64,000 nt of DNA from Muribaculaceae bacterium (GCA_009775225.1 VSPE01000009.1:10131-74130); one strand, 5' to 3'; shown: positions 1 to 9,318, counted from the first letter of the stretch. Notes: generated by a model not told the origin, from the sequence alone. Numbers and translations are program-made.

Positions 1-1031
1 CTCCCGCCACAGAGTATTACTATGTGGTTCAGGCCACCAACGGCCGTTTCTTCTCGGCCGAGTCGAACGAAGTGGCTGTAAAGACCCTCGACCCGACGCT
101 CGACTATATGAAGGTGAGCGCGCTTCCCGCCTCGTTTATCACCGGCGACTCATTCACCGCCAACTGGGAACCGCTTGCCGATGCCGAATATTACACCGTG
201 ACTCTCTACAGCCGTCAGCTCGGCGACCCCTTCGAGGTAAAGGCTACATTCACCAGCCAGCTCCTGCCCGAAGGCTGGGCTATATCGAGTTGCTCCTACG
301 ACAGCCGCGCCGCGTATTGCGTTGAAGCGCCCTCACTGCGCCTCGGCTCGCAAGGCTCTTCGCTCACCACTGCCAATTATGCCGCAGGCGTGCGCACACT
401 GTCGTTCTGGTATCGCAGCACCGCAGCACCGAACGCCAACCGACTTATCGTCAGTGGCCTTGTTGGCTCCGATTGGCAGGAACTGCAGGTTATCACAGCT
501 CTGAGCAACGCTGCCGGAGGCACTAACGTGACCCTCGATGCAATACCTGCCGGAGTCACACGCATAAAGATTGAGCTCGACCGCGCCGCCGGAACTGGCA
601 ACGTCTGTGTCGACAATGTTGTGCTGGGCTACGGCGGCAACTACGAACAGCAGCCCGTGGCCGGACAAAAGGATATAAACGTAGGCAATGTATCGTCGCA
701 CGAGTTCACCGGTCTTGAAGCGGCAAGCAACTACAGCTACACCGTACAGGCTCACAACAGCGACTTCTCTTCGGCCGTTTCCGACCACATCCCCGTTCTC
801 ACAGCCACCTCAGGCATCGACGCCGCCGTGCGTAGCGATTTTGTCGTACGTGCAGTACCCTCGGGTGTTGAAGTCGTTTCGCCCGTCGATGCCGCCCTCA
901 CCGTATATAATGTGACCGGCACTGCCGTACACACGGCACCCGTAGCCGCAGGCACCACCGTAGTCACACTACCCGCAGGCATGTATATTGTCCGCGTGGC
1001 CGACACCGTGGCGAAAGTCATCGTACGTTAA
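1..1031 (+). CDS. Fibronectin-type/adhesin-like T9SS cargo protein, 3' part
   Basis: The reading frame is already open at the left edge (codons from position 3 give PATEYYYVVQA), so the true start lies outside the window. The visible part begins in the tail of a fibronectin type III-like domain, continues with a second FN3-like segment that embeds a jelly-roll or MAM-like stretch (around residues 70-200 of the visible part), and ends with a roughly 60-residue module finishing GMYIVRVADTVAKVIVR. That tail matches the type A sorting domain of the type IX secretion system, so the protein should be exported across the outer membrane and anchored or released. No catalytic domain is visible in this part, so its activity is unknown. 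Its TAA overlaps the TAA of the convergent ZIP gene. Confidence 0.75.
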   Translation, partial: PATEYYYVVQATNGRFFSAESNEVAVKTLDPTLDYMKVSALPASFITGDSFTANWEPLADAEYYTVTLYSRQLGDPFEVKATFTSQLLPEGWAISSCSYDSRAAYCVEAPSLRLGSQGSSLTTANYAAGVRTLSFWYRSTAAPNANRLIVSGLVGSDWQELQVITALSNAAGGTNVTLDAIPAGVTRIKIELDRAAGTGNVCVDNVVLGYGGNYEQQPVAGQKDINVGNVSSHEFTGLEAASNYSYTVQAHNSDFSSAVSDHIPVLTATSGIDAAVRSDFVVRAVPSGVEVVSPVDAALTVYNVTGTAVHTAPVAAGTTVVTLPAGMYIVRVADTVAKVIVR

Positions 1032-1783
1032 ATACCCGCTTCGATAAACAGCATGGCCACCACGCCCGCTACAAGGGCGTAGGTGGCTTGCTTTTGAAAC
1101 CCGTGCGAATGAGTCTCGGGTATCATCTCGTCGCTGATTACATAGAGCATGGCCCCGCCGGCGGCGGCAAGCATCACAGGCAGAAGCGCGGCGCAGATGT
1201 CGCCGATAAAGTACCCGGCGAACACCCCGGAAACCTCGAGCAGCGCCACTCCCACCGCTATAAGAGCCGTGTTGAGAAAGCGCACACCCGCCATGAGCAG
1301 CGGTGTCACAACTACCATGCCTTCGGGTATGTTCTGTAGCGCTATGGTGAGGGTGATTGCGAGAGCATTGCCCTGCTCGCCGTTGAACGACACTCCCGTG
1401 GCGAGGCCTTCGGGCAATTTGTGGAGGGCGATTGCCATTACGAACAACATTGTACGGTTGAGCGATGTGCTTCGGGCATGTCGCTCTTCTTCTTTAATAC
1501 CCGAGAGGTGGTGCAGATGCGGCGTAAAGCGGTCGAGCAAGCCTATCAGGGCCACACCCGCCGCCACTCCGGCTATTATCTGCCACCATTGGCGCGGAGT
1601 GCACATGGCGGTGGCCGGAAGTATAAGGCACACTATTGCCGCCGTGAGCATCATGCCCGCGCAGAAGCCGAGAAACACATCATTCCATTTGTGTGGTATC
1701 CGTCGCACGGCAAGCCCTATAACAGAGCCTGCGAGCGACGACAGGCCGAGACCGGCCGCGCATATTGTGAGTTCGTGTATCAT
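1028..1783 (-). CDS. ZIP-family metal transporter
   Basis: Inner-membrane divalent metal transporter of the ZIP (zinc/iron permease) family, likely importing Zn or Fe. The protein of about 251 residues is nearly all membrane segments, with the family's metal-binding helices visible as HKLPEGLATGVSF and QNIPEGMVVVTPL (the H..PEG and N.PEG pairs of helices IV and V). A histidine-containing loop (HLHHLSG) lies between the early helices. I chose the ATG at 1783 (MIHELTICAAG) because the longer frame upstream encodes a charged, non-membrane stretch that runs toward the divergent thiamine promoter. The gene is monocistronic as far as can be seen. Confidence 0.87.
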   Translation of the reverse strand: MIHELTICAAGLGLSSLAGSVIGLAVRRIPHKWNDVFLGFCAGMMLTAAIVCLILPATAMCTPRQWWQIIAGVAAGVALIGLLDRFTPHLHHLSGIKEEERHARSTSLNRTMLFVMAIALHKLPEGLATGVSFNGEQGNALAITLTIALQNIPEGMVVVTPLLMAGVRFLNTALIAVGVALLEVSGVFAGYFIGDICAALLPVMLAAAGGAMLYVISDEMIPETHSHGFQKQATYALVAGVVAMLFIEAGI

Positions 1784-1866
1784 AAATGTATAACGCGGCT
1801 GGAAACCGAAAAGTCTTGCCTTGCAATTTTTTTTGCAGGCAGGCACGTCATTCGGAAATAAAAGCG

Positions 1867-1874
1867 TAACTTTG
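1867..1874 (+). promoter_or_regulatory. Bacteroidetes -7 box (TAACTTTG) for the thiamine operon
   Basis: TAACTTTG fits the TAnnTTTG consensus of the Bacteroidetes primary sigma factor. It sits about 40 bases upstream of the TPP riboswitch, placing the transcript start near 1880 with a leader of about 115 bases. No TTTG element is visible at the usual 19-21 base spacing, so the -33 part is weak. Confidence 0.5.
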
Positions 1875-1909
1875 TGCCGGAAATAATAATCGTTCCGCAC
1901 ATATTAAAA

Positions 1910-1990
1910 TATTTTAGGGGTGCACATCCTTCGGGGTGGGCTGAGATTATACCCTTTGAACCTGATCCGGTTAATACCGGCGTAGTGAAA
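1910..1990 (+). promoter_or_regulatory. TPP riboswitch (THI box)
   Basis: The conserved TPP aptamer blocks are present in order: GGGGTGC (1917-1923), the GGGCTGAGAT block (1938-1947), ACCCTTTGAACCTGATC (1951-1967), then the CCGG...CCGG hairpin and GGCGTAGTGA closing strand. The 3' strand ends only a few bases before the ATG at 1996, so ligand binding would most simply hide the ribosome binding site, which points to translational control. It directly precedes the TonB-dependent receptor and assigns that operon to thiamine uptake. Confidence 0.95.
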
Positions 1991-1995
1991 AAATT

Positions 1996-4245
1996 ATGAA
2001 GAAACACTTTCTTCGTGCTGCCCTCCTGTCTATGGGAGCGGCAGTGCCTGCGGTCGTTGCGGCACAGTCCGCATCCGCCGGCGAGGTCGATTCAGATACC
2101 CTCGCCATTATGCTCAAGCAAGTAGACGTGCTCGCCAACCGAGCCACAGTCAAGACCCCCGTAGCCTTTACCAATGTGCCCAAGCGTGTGCTAACGGCCT
2201 ACAACGACGGCCGCGACATGACCTACCTCCTGTCCATGACACCTTCGGTTACTGTCAGCTCCGACGCCGGAGCGGGCACAGGCTACACAGCCATGCGTGT
2301 GCGTGGCACCGACCCCTCGCGCATCAACGTTACCGCCAACGGTATTCCTATCAACGACTCTGAAAGCCACCAGGTGTTTTGGGTGAATATGCCCGACCTT
2401 GCCTCCTCGGTGCGCGACGTGCAGATACAGCGCGGCGCAGGCACTTCGGCCAACGGCGCAGGCGCTTTCGGCGCGAGTGTGAACATGGTTACCGATGCTC
2501 CCTCTGAGGACGCCTATGCCGAAATATCAGGCTCCTACGGCATGTATAACACCAACCGCCAGACTCTGCGCGTAGGCTCGGGTACCATAGGCGAGCACTG
2601 GAGTTTCGACGCCCGCATAAGCCACATGGGCTCCGACGGATACATAGAGCGTGCGTCATCGCAGCTGTGGAGCTATTTCGGACAGGCTGCCTACTCGTCG
2701 TACAACACTTCGCTCCGCTTACTCGCTTTCGGTGGCAAAGAGCGCACATACATGGCATGGGACTACGCTTCCAAGGAAGACATGGCCAAGTACGGACGCC
2801 GCTACAATCCCTGCGGCGAATACACCGATAGCGAAGGAAAGCGCGCCTACTATGCCGACCAGTTCGACAACTTCATCCAGCACCATTTGCAGCTTCTCCT
2901 CTCGCAGCGTCTCGGCGAAAAGTTCAGTCTGAACGCGGCCCTGCACTATACCGACGACAACGGCTACTACGACCAGTACAAGACGCGCCGCACACTTAAG
3001 GAGTATGGCCTGAGTCCCTTTGTCGATGCCGACGGACAGACGGTGACGAAATCGGATATCATACGTCTTAAATACAATGTGAACCACTTCGGGGGAGGGC
3101 AGGCCACTCTCAACTATCGCGACGACCGCTGGAATGTGACATTCGGCGTTGCCGCCTCATACTTCGACGGCAATCACTACGGGCAGGTCAAGTGGGTGCG
3201 CAACTACATCGGCGCTATCGACCCGTTGCAGCGCTACTACGACAACACAGGCCGCAAGCTCGATGTAAACACATATATCAGGGCTTCGTACGACATCAGC
3301 CGATGCTTCTCCGCCTTCGCCGACATTCAGTACCGTCATATACATTATACTATCGACGGAATGTCGGATAACTGGAACTGGAACGTCGGAGCGCTTGCTC
3401 CGCTCGATGTAGACCGCCGCTGGAACTTTCTCAACCCCAAGCTGGGCGTAAACTTCACCTCGGGCGACCACCGCGCTTTCGTGTCGTGGGCCGTGGCGCA
3501 GAAAGAACCCGTGAGAAGCAACTTCACCGACGGCGACCCTATGCACTATCCCGAGGCGGAGCGCCTCGACGACTTCGAGGCCGGATACACTTTCAGCCGC
3601 GAACTCTTCACCGTGGGTGCCAACCTATATTATATGCTCTACAAAGACCAGCTCGTAGTCACCGGTCAGCTCTCCGATACAGGCAATCCTCTGAGTGTCA
3701 ATGTGCCTCATTCTTATCGCGCCGGTGTGGAACTTCAGGGTGCCCTCAGGCCGTGCGACTGGTTCGACTGGCAGCTCAACTGCACCCTCTCGCGCAACCG
3801 TATACGCGACTTCGTGGAGTATATCTATGACGATAACGGCGAGAACCCTATAACCGTAGAGCACGGCGACACTCCGATAGCTTTCTCTCCCGACGTGATA
3901 CTTGCCAATGCCTTCAATTTCCACTGGCGCGGTCTCGACGCATCGTTGCAGAGCCGTTATACATCGCGCCAGTACATGGATAACTCGCACTCCGCCGATA
4001 CTTCGCTCGACGCCTACTTCGTGTCTGATTTGCACCTTGGCTACGCGTTCAGGAATGTTATTGGCATCAAAGAGTTACGTCTCGGCTTCTCGGTATATAA
4101 CATCTTTAATGAGAAGTACTTCAATAACGGTTATGCCGGAGCCGGATATTATACCGATGGCGGCAAGGACGTCATTTACCGCTATGCCGGATATGCCGCA
4201 CAGGCTCCCGCGCATGTAATGGGCACTCTCACACTCCGTTTCTGA
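1996..4245 (+). CDS. TonB-dependent outer-membrane receptor, probable thiamine uptake (OMR1 type)
   Basis: Outer-membrane active transporter of 749 residues. A signal peptide (MKKHFLRAALLSMGAAVPAVVAAQ) is followed by a plug domain (roughly 40-165, with VRGTDPSRINVTANGIPIND and the QIQRGAGTS segment) and a 22-strand-type barrel ending in the aromatic C-terminus GTLTLRF. It lacks the N-terminal carboxypeptidase-like domain of SusC proteins, so it is a small-ligand receptor rather than a glycan importer. The TPP riboswitch abutting its start and the PnuC-family gene 7 bases downstream match the thiamine-regulated OMR1-PnuT arrangement of Bacteroides. The substrate is therefore inferred from regulation and context, not from the protein itself. 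No thiamine pyrophosphokinase gene follows, unlike in some relatives. Confidence 0.88.
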   Translation: MKKHFLRAALLSMGAAVPAVVAAQSASAGEVDSDTLAIMLKQVDVLANRATVKTPVAFTNVPKRVLTAYNDGRDMTYLLSMTPSVTVSSDAGAGTGYTAMRVRGTDPSRINVTANGIPINDSESHQVFWVNMPDLASSVRDVQIQRGAGTSANGAGAFGASVNMVTDAPSEDAYAEISGSYGMYNTNRQTLRVGSGTIGEHWSFDARISHMGSDGYIERASSQLWSYFGQAAYSSYNTSLRLLAFGGKERTYMAWDYASKEDMAKYGRRYNPCGEYTDSEGKRAYYADQFDNFIQHHLQLLLSQRLGEKFSLNAALHYTDDNGYYDQYKTRRTLKEYGLSPFVDADGQTVTKSDIIRLKYNVNHFGGGQATLNYRDDRWNVTFGVAASYFDGNHYGQVKWVRNYIGAIDPLQRYYDNTGRKLDVNTYIRASYDISRCFSAFADIQYRHIHYTIDGMSDNWNWNVGALAPLDVDRRWNFLNPKLGVNFTSGDHRAFVSWAVAQKEPVRSNFTDGDPMHYPEAERLDDFEAGYTFSRELFTVGANLYYMLYKDQLVVTGQLSDTGNPLSVNVPHSYRAGVELQGALRPCDWFDWQLNCTLSRNRIRDFVEYIYDDNGENPITVEHGDTPIAFSPDVILANAFNFHWRGLDASLQSRYTSRQYMDNSHSADTSLDAYFVSDLHLGYAFRNVIGIKELRLGFSVYNIFNEKYFNNGYAGAGYYTDGGKDVIYRYAGYAAQAPAHVMGTLTLRF

Positions 4246-4252
4246 TATTGCC

Positions 4253-4861
4253 ATGACCTTTGACCTTGCTCTCGAAATAGCCGGCTTCTGCCTCGGCATA
4301 GTGTATCTGTGGTGGGAATACCACGCCGACCCGAAGGTGTGGTTCGCCTCGGTGGTGATGCCGGCAGTGTCGATGTGGATATACTTTTCAAAGGGCCTCT
4401 ACGCCGACTTCGCCATAAACATCTATTACCTCGCTATCGCCGGCTACGGCTTTGTGGCGTGGACACGCGGCAGCCGCCCGGGCTCGGGTGTGAACGCCGG
4501 CGACGGCGAAAGCAAGGGCAAAGGTCGCCCTATATCGCACACTCCTATGCGTGTGTGGGGCGGAGTCCTCGCGGCTATGGCGGCGCTTTGGCGGTTTATC
4601 TGGTGGGTGCTCGTATCGTTTACCGACTCAACGGTGCCCGTGGCCGACGCTTTCACCACGGCTCTGTCTGTGGTGGGCCTGTGGATGCTGGCCCGCAAAT
4701 ATGCCGAGCAGTGGCTCGTGTGGTTTGTGGTCGATGCCGTATGCTGTGGCCTGTATCTCTACAAGGGGCTGCCGTTCTACTGCGTGCTCTACGGCGTCTA
4801 CACCGTGATTTCGCTCTTCGGTTACCGCAAGTGGCTAAGGCTCATGAAGTCTCAAATGTGA
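4253..4861 (+). CDS. pnuT: PnuC-family transporter, probable thiamine transporter PnuT
   Basis: Small inner-membrane protein of 202 residues with about seven hydrophobic segments. It shows PnuC-type signatures such as GIVYLWWEYHADPKVW near the N-terminus and aromatic-rich helices (YYLAIAGYGFVAW, LYLYKGLPFYCVLYGVYTVI). PnuC proteins facilitate diffusion of vitamin precursors that are trapped by phosphorylation; the PnuT subgroup carries thiamine. The assignment rests on the TPP riboswitch and the co-transcribed TonB receptor 7 bases upstream. A cytoplasmic kinase to trap thiamine would have to be encoded elsewhere. Confidence 0.85.
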   Translation: MTFDLALEIAGFCLGIVYLWWEYHADPKVWFASVVMPAVSMWIYFSKGLYADFAINIYYLAIAGYGFVAWTRGSRPGSGVNAGDGESKGKGRPISHTPMRVWGGVLAAMAALWRFIWWVLVSFTDSTVPVADAFTTALSVVGLWMLARKYAEQWLVWFVVDAVCCGLYLYKGLPFYCVLYGVYTVISLFGYRKWLRLMKSQM

Positions 4862-4876
4862 GAAAATATGAGATTG

Positions 4877-4908
4877 TTTGCATATTTAGTGAAAAATCAT
4901 TAATTTTG
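4877..4908 (+). promoter_or_regulatory. Promoter: TTTG-N20-TAATTTTG
   Basis: TTTG (4877-4880), exactly 20 bases, then TAATTTTG (4901-4908): a textbook Bacteroidetes promoter. The leader of about 60 bases contains a short GGAGG/CCTCC hairpin (4924-4940) before the SulP start at 4974. Confidence 0.75.
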
Positions 4909-4973
4909 CCGCCGTTTTTTCACGGAGGCAAAATTCCTCCATGTCACATTTCCAAGGTAACTAAAAGGTTCTT

Positions 4974-6743
4974 ATGTCAATCATGAGCAAAACAGGCAGC
5001 GCCGGCGCTGCCGCCAAATCGGTTGCCGGCAAGGCTATCGACTTCCATCCGAAGCTCTTCTCGGCGCTGCGTCACTACACTCCCGAGCGTCTTAAGGCCG
5101 ACATCATCGCCGGCATCGTTGTGGGCATCGTGGCCCTTCCGTTGGCTATCGCTTTCGGTATTGCATCGGGTGTAAGCCCCACAATCGGTCTTATCACAGC
5201 CATTATCGGCGGTTTCATGGTGTCGTTCTTCGGCGGTAACTCCGTGCAAATCGGCGGCCCCACAGGCGCTTTTATCGTAATCGTTTATAACATCATCGCG
5301 CAGTTCGGCCTCCACGGCCTCGCCATAGCCACCTTCATGGCTGGCGTACTGCTGGTGCTTATGGGTCTCTTCCGCCTGGGTACTATCATCAAGTTCATCC
5401 CTTATCCCATTGTGGTTGGATTTACCGCAGGTATCGCCCTCACTATATTCTCCACGCAAATCAACGACTTCTTCGGCCTAGGGCTGCGCGACATCCCCGG
5501 CCAGTTCATACCAAAGTGGGGTCTTTACTTCCGCAGCCTCGGCAACATATCGCCCGCTGCGCTTGTAACTTCGCTGGTGGCACTCCTTATTATAGTGCTC
5601 ATGCCTAAAATATCCAAGCGACTCCCCGGCGCACTCATCGCTATCATCGTGGTTACGGCCGCTTCCTACTTTATGGATATGTGTTTCGACTGGTATCACG
5701 TGGAAACTATCGGCGACCGCTTCGGCACTATGGCGACCGACATCCCCACGCCTCACGGCTTCACTCTCAGCATGGCAACCATAAACATGCTCCTTCCCTC
5801 GGCGTTTACCATTGCCGTGCTTGGTGCCATTGAATCGCTCCTCTCGGCTACCGTTGCCGACGGTGTTACAGGTTCGCGCACAAACAGCAACACCGAGCTG
5901 ATAGGGCAGGGTATTGCCAATATCACAGTGCCTTTCTTTGGCGGCATACCCGTTACAGGCGCTATCGCCCGTACAATGACCAATATCACCAACGGCGGCC
6001 GCACCCCCGTGGCCGGTATCGTGCACGCGCTGGTGCTCCTGCTGATATTCCTCTTCGCCATGCCGCTTATCAACTATGTGCCTCTCGCATGCCTTGCTTC
6101 GGTACTTATGGTAGTGGCCTATAACATGAGCGGCTGGCGCACTATCGTGGGTATATTCCACGCTCCCAAGAGCGACATATCGGTGCTTGTGGTGACATTC
6201 CTGCTCACAGTGATTTTCGACCTTACCATTGCAATCGAAATGGGTCTGCTCCTTGCAGTGGTGCTCTTCATGCGCCGTGTAATGGAGAATACCGAAATAA
6301 AGGTGTATTCCGAGCAGCTCGACGTAGCCGAGGGCACCGACCTTGCCAACCATGAGGTGCTTGATGTGGCCAAAGGCGTGAGCATATACGAAATCGACGG
6401 TCCCTTCTTCTTTGGTGTCGCAACCAGGTTCGACGAGCTTATGCGTACCGCCATGCAGACCAAGCCTGTGGTTCGCATAATCCGTATGCGCAAGGTGTCG
6501 TTTATCGACGCCACCGGCATACACAACCTCGAAATCCTCATCAAGTCGTCGCAGAGCGAGGGTATACATGTGGTGCTCTCAGGCGTAAAACCCAATGTGC
6601 GCGCCTCGCTCGAGCACGCCGGTATCGACCGTATGCTTGGCGAAGACCATATCTGCGACCATATCTCCGTCGCCGTGGTTATGGCAAACCGCATAGCTGC
6701 CGCAGCCGACGAGGGTTGCCGCTTTGTGCAGCCTGCAAGCTGA
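4974..6743 (+). CDS. SulP-family anion transporter with STAS domain
   Basis: Inner-membrane secondary transporter of 589 residues. The N-terminal two thirds carry the SulP core with 12-14 membrane segments, including LKADIIAGIVVGIVALPLAIAFGIASG and GGPTGAFIVIVYNI (sulphate_transp region). Residues about 445-575 form a cytoplasmic STAS domain with FIDATGIHNLE. SulP proteins take up sulphate, bicarbonate or other small anions; nothing in the sequence separates these. An alternative ATG nine bases downstream is possible. It has its own promoter upstream and a strong terminator downstream, so it is a single-gene unit. Confidence 0.9.
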   Translation: MSIMSKTGSAGAAAKSVAGKAIDFHPKLFSALRHYTPERLKADIIAGIVVGIVALPLAIAFGIASGVSPTIGLITAIIGGFMVSFFGGNSVQIGGPTGAFIVIVYNIIAQFGLHGLAIATFMAGVLLVLMGLFRLGTIIKFIPYPIVVGFTAGIALTIFSTQINDFFGLGLRDIPGQFIPKWGLYFRSLGNISPAALVTSLVALLIIVLMPKISKRLPGALIAIIVVTAASYFMDMCFDWYHVETIGDRFGTMATDIPTPHGFTLSMATINMLLPSAFTIAVLGAIESLLSATVADGVTGSRTNSNTELIGQGIANITVPFFGGIPVTGAIARTMTNITNGGRTPVAGIVHALVLLLIFLFAMPLINYVPLACLASVLMVVAYNMSGWRTIVGIFHAPKSDISVLVVTFLLTVIFDLTIAIEMGLLLAVVLFMRRVMENTEIKVYSEQLDVAEGTDLANHEVLDVAKGVSIYEIDGPFFFGVATRFDELMRTAMQTKPVVRIIRMRKVSFIDATGIHNLEILIKSSQSEGIHVVLSGVKPNVRASLEHAGIDRMLGEDHICDHISVAVVMANRIAAAADEGCRFVQPAS

Positions 6744-6768
6744 CATATTCACACCTCTATATATACTC

Positions 6769-6806
6769 AAGGTGCGGTACCATTTGTGGATGCCGCACCT
6801 TTTTTA
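6769..6806 (+). terminator. Rho-independent terminator after the SulP gene
   Basis: A 9-base-pair stem AAGGTGCGG/CCGCACCTT with a 14-base loop is followed by a run of T. Confidence 0.85.
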
Positions 6807-6825
6807 GTGAAAAAATGTGATAGTG

Positions 6826-6856
6826 TTGTGTGGTTCACATTTATTTGTTAATTTTG
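6826..6856 (+). promoter_or_regulatory. Promoter: TTG-N20-TAATTTTG for rprX
   Basis: TTG at 6826-6828, 20 bases, TAATTTTG at 6849-6856. It lies 140 bases upstream of the kinase start chosen at 6996 and just downstream of the SulP terminator. Confidence 0.65.
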
Positions 6857-6995
6857 ACGCGAAATGTTAATAGAGTACCTTTTTTGCCATGCTGTAAAGA
6901 GAACTAAGATGCCTTATTGATTGTTAACATTTCATAGGTTAAACTTAACAACTCAACCTTATGCACTTTTGCGTCCTCTCCGGCGCTCCACTAAA

Positions 6996-8531
6996 ATGAA
7001 GAAACAGACAATCTGGATATTGACGATATTGATGGCCATGGCTTTCGTCGGCCTTCTCTGCATACAGATATTCTACGTGAAGAATATCGTGGAAATACGT
7101 TACGAGCAGTTTGCACAAGGTGTGCGTCAGAGCCTTGTGGCTGTGGCTATGCGCCTCGACCAGGACGAGACGCGCCACTACCTCGAAGATGATATCCGCA
7201 ATGTGGAGACATCTTCTTTCGCGCAGCAATATATGGGCGACCCCGTGGAGCGCCACGGCGGCATCAAATACTCTTTCACCACCAAGACCGGCCTGGAGGC
7301 CGACCTTACCATAAAAGGAAACCCGCAGCAGATTTCCAAGCTGCAGCGCTCCGACACGGGCGGCCTGTCTGCTCACTACCGCAGCGCGCAGGATGCGTAC
7401 CGCAACCGCTACCTTTATCAGAAAGGCGTGCTTGACGATGTTATCCTCAATATCATGACCAAGGCTTCGTCGCGCCCCATAACCGAGCGTGCCGACTCTG
7501 CCCGTGTGCGCCGCTACCTCAGACAGGAGCTCGACACGCTCGGCCTCAAGGTTCCGTTCGAGTTTGCCGTGGCGAACTATGCCGGTACGATATTGTATAA
7601 GTCGCCCGACTATCGCGCATCGCTCTCCGACCGCGACAATATGTTCATACAGACCCTCTTCCCCAATGATTTGTCAGGCCCGCGCAACTACCTCAAGGTC
7701 TACTTCCCCACCAAGCGCGACTACATATTCTCATCGATTTCGTTTATGGTGCCGGCATTTGCGTTCTCGCTCATACTGCTGATAATATTCGTTTACACTA
7801 TAGTGGTGGCATTCCGGCAGAAGAAACTTACCGAGATGAAAAACGACTTTATCAACAACATGACGCATGAGTTCAAGACGCCTATTTCGTCTATCTCCCT
7901 CGCAGCGCAGATGCTCAACGACCAGAGTGTGCGCAAGTCGCCCACCATGTTGCAGCAGATTTCCAATGTGATAAACGACGAGACAAAGCGACTGCGTTTC
8001 CAGGTAGAGAAGGTGCTTCAGATGTCGATGTTCGACCGTCAGAAGGCCACACTCAAGCTCGACGAAGTGGATGCCAACGCCGCTATTTTCAATATTGTAA
8101 ACACCTTCAAGCTCAAGGTGGAGAAGTACGGAGGCTCGATTGCGGCGAACCTCGATGCAATGGATGCCATTGTCACCGTCGACGAGATGCACTTCACAAA
8201 CGTGATTTTCAACCTGCTCGACAACGCCGTGAAATACCGCTCGGAAGAGCGCCCGCTGAAACTCGTGGTGGCATCGCGCGACCTCCACGACGAGCGTCTC
8301 GAAATCACTGTGGCCGACAACGGCATAGGCATACGCCGCGACGACCTCAAGAAAGTATTCGACAAATTCTACCGCGTATCCACCGGCAACCGCCACGATG
8401 TGAAGGGCTTCGGACTCGGTTTGGCCTATGTGAAGAAAATCGTGAGCGAGTTCGGCGGTGAAATAAGCGTGGAGTCGGAATTTAATACAGGAACAAAATT
8501 TATAATCATATTACCACTCTCTAAAAACTAA
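6996..8531 (+). CDS. rprX: Sensor histidine kinase, RprX-like
   Basis: Membrane histidine kinase of 511 residues. Residues 1-30 contain the first membrane helix (QTIWILTILMAMAFVGLLCIQIFY), a periplasmic sensor of about 210 residues follows, and a second helix lies near 248-270. The dimerisation box NNMTHEFKTPISS carries the phosphorylated His (about residue 291). The ATPase boxes follow: NLLDNAVKYR, VADNGIGI, VFDKFYR and GFGLGLAYVKKI. I chose the ATG at 6996 because it starts directly before the first helix; a longer frame from 6921 adds an unlikely charged leader. The response regulator begins 6 bases downstream, and its strong likeness to RprY supports naming this RprX. Confidence 0.88.
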   Translation: MKKQTIWILTILMAMAFVGLLCIQIFYVKNIVEIRYEQFAQGVRQSLVAVAMRLDQDETRHYLEDDIRNVETSSFAQQYMGDPVERHGGIKYSFTTKTGLEADLTIKGNPQQISKLQRSDTGGLSAHYRSAQDAYRNRYLYQKGVLDDVILNIMTKASSRPITERADSARVRRYLRQELDTLGLKVPFEFAVANYAGTILYKSPDYRASLSDRDNMFIQTLFPNDLSGPRNYLKVYFPTKRDYIFSSISFMVPAFAFSLILLIIFVYTIVVAFRQKKLTEMKNDFINNMTHEFKTPISSISLAAQMLNDQSVRKSPTMLQQISNVINDETKRLRFQVEKVLQMSMFDRQKATLKLDEVDANAAIFNIVNTFKLKVEKYGGSIAANLDAMDAIVTVDEMHFTNVIFNLLDNAVKYRSEERPLKLVVASRDLHDERLEITVADNGIGIRRDDLKKVFDKFYRVSTGNRHDVKGFGLGLAYVKKIVSEFGGEISVESEFNTGTKFIIILPLSKN

Positions 8532-8537
8532 ACGACT

Positions 8538-9242
8538 ATGGAAGACAGAATGAGAATTCTTCTGTGCGAAGACGACGAAAATCTGGGCATGCTGCTCAGA
8601 GAGTATCTTCAGGCCAAGGGCTACAATGCCGACCTCTTCGTCGACGGCGACGCCGGCTACAAAGCCTTCCTCAAAGGCAAGTACGATATATGCGTGCTCG
8701 ACGTGATGATGCCTAAGAAAGACGGCTTCACTCTCGCTCAGGAAATCCGCACCGTCAACTCCGAGGTTCCTATCATATTCCTCACCGCAAAGTCTATCAA
8801 GGAAGACATCCTCGAAGGCTTCAAAATCGGTGCCGACGACTACATCACCAAACCCTTCTCTATGGAAGAGCTCGTGTTCCGTATCGAAGCTATTCTCCGC
8901 CGTGTAAAAGGAAAGAAGGGCAAGGAAATCACTATGTACAAGATAGGTAACTTCACCTTCGATACTCAGAAGCAGGTGCTCATGATTGGCGACAAAATCA
9001 CTAAGCTGACCACCAAGGAGTCGGAGCTGCTCAGCCTCCTGTGTGCGCACGTCAACGAAATTCTCGAGCGCAACTACGCCCTCAAGACGATATGGATTGA
9101 CGACAACTACTTCAACGCGCGCTCGATGGACGTATATATCACCAAGCTCCGCAAGCACCTCAAAGACGACCCCTCTATCGAAATCATCAACATCCACGGC
9201 AAGGGTTACAAACTCATTGCACCCGAAGCCGAAACGAACTGA
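8538..9242 (+). CDS. rprY: OmpR-family response regulator, RprY-like
   Basis: DNA-binding response regulator of 234 residues. The receiver domain (1-120) has the acidic pocket EDDE, the phospho-acceptor D55 in VLDVMMPKKDG and the conserved K in ITKPFS. The winged-helix domain (about 135-230) shows LTTKESELLSLL and SMDVYITKLRKHLK. The sequence closely resembles Bacteroides RprY as I remember it. It is co-transcribed with the kinase 6 bases upstream. RprXY has been linked to stress and antibiotic responses in Bacteroides; its targets here cannot be read from the window. Confidence 0.92.
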   Translation: MEDRMRILLCEDDENLGMLLREYLQAKGYNADLFVDGDAGYKAFLKGKYDICVLDVMMPKKDGFTLAQEIRTVNSEVPIIFLTAKSIKEDILEGFKIGADDYITKPFSMEELVFRIEAILRRVKGKKGKEITMYKIGNFTFDTQKQVLMIGDKITKLTTKESELLSLLCAHVNEILERNYALKTIWIDDNYFNARSMDVYITKLRKHLKDDPSIEIINIHGKGYKLIAPEAETN

Positions 9243-9278
9243 TGCTCACGCCTCTTGCAGGCGCCCATAATACTACAG

Positions 9279-9318
9279 CACTGTCGCGTACTCCCTGCAC
9301 GCGACGGTGCTTCTTCTT
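9279..9318 (+). terminator. Terminator-like hairpin after rprY
   Basis: CACTGTCGCGT pairs with ACGCGACGGTG (10 of 11 positions) around a 9-base loop and is followed by the pyrimidine-rich CTTCTTCTT. It sits 37 bases after the stop codon. The tail is not a pure T run, so its strength is uncertain. Confidence 0.55.
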
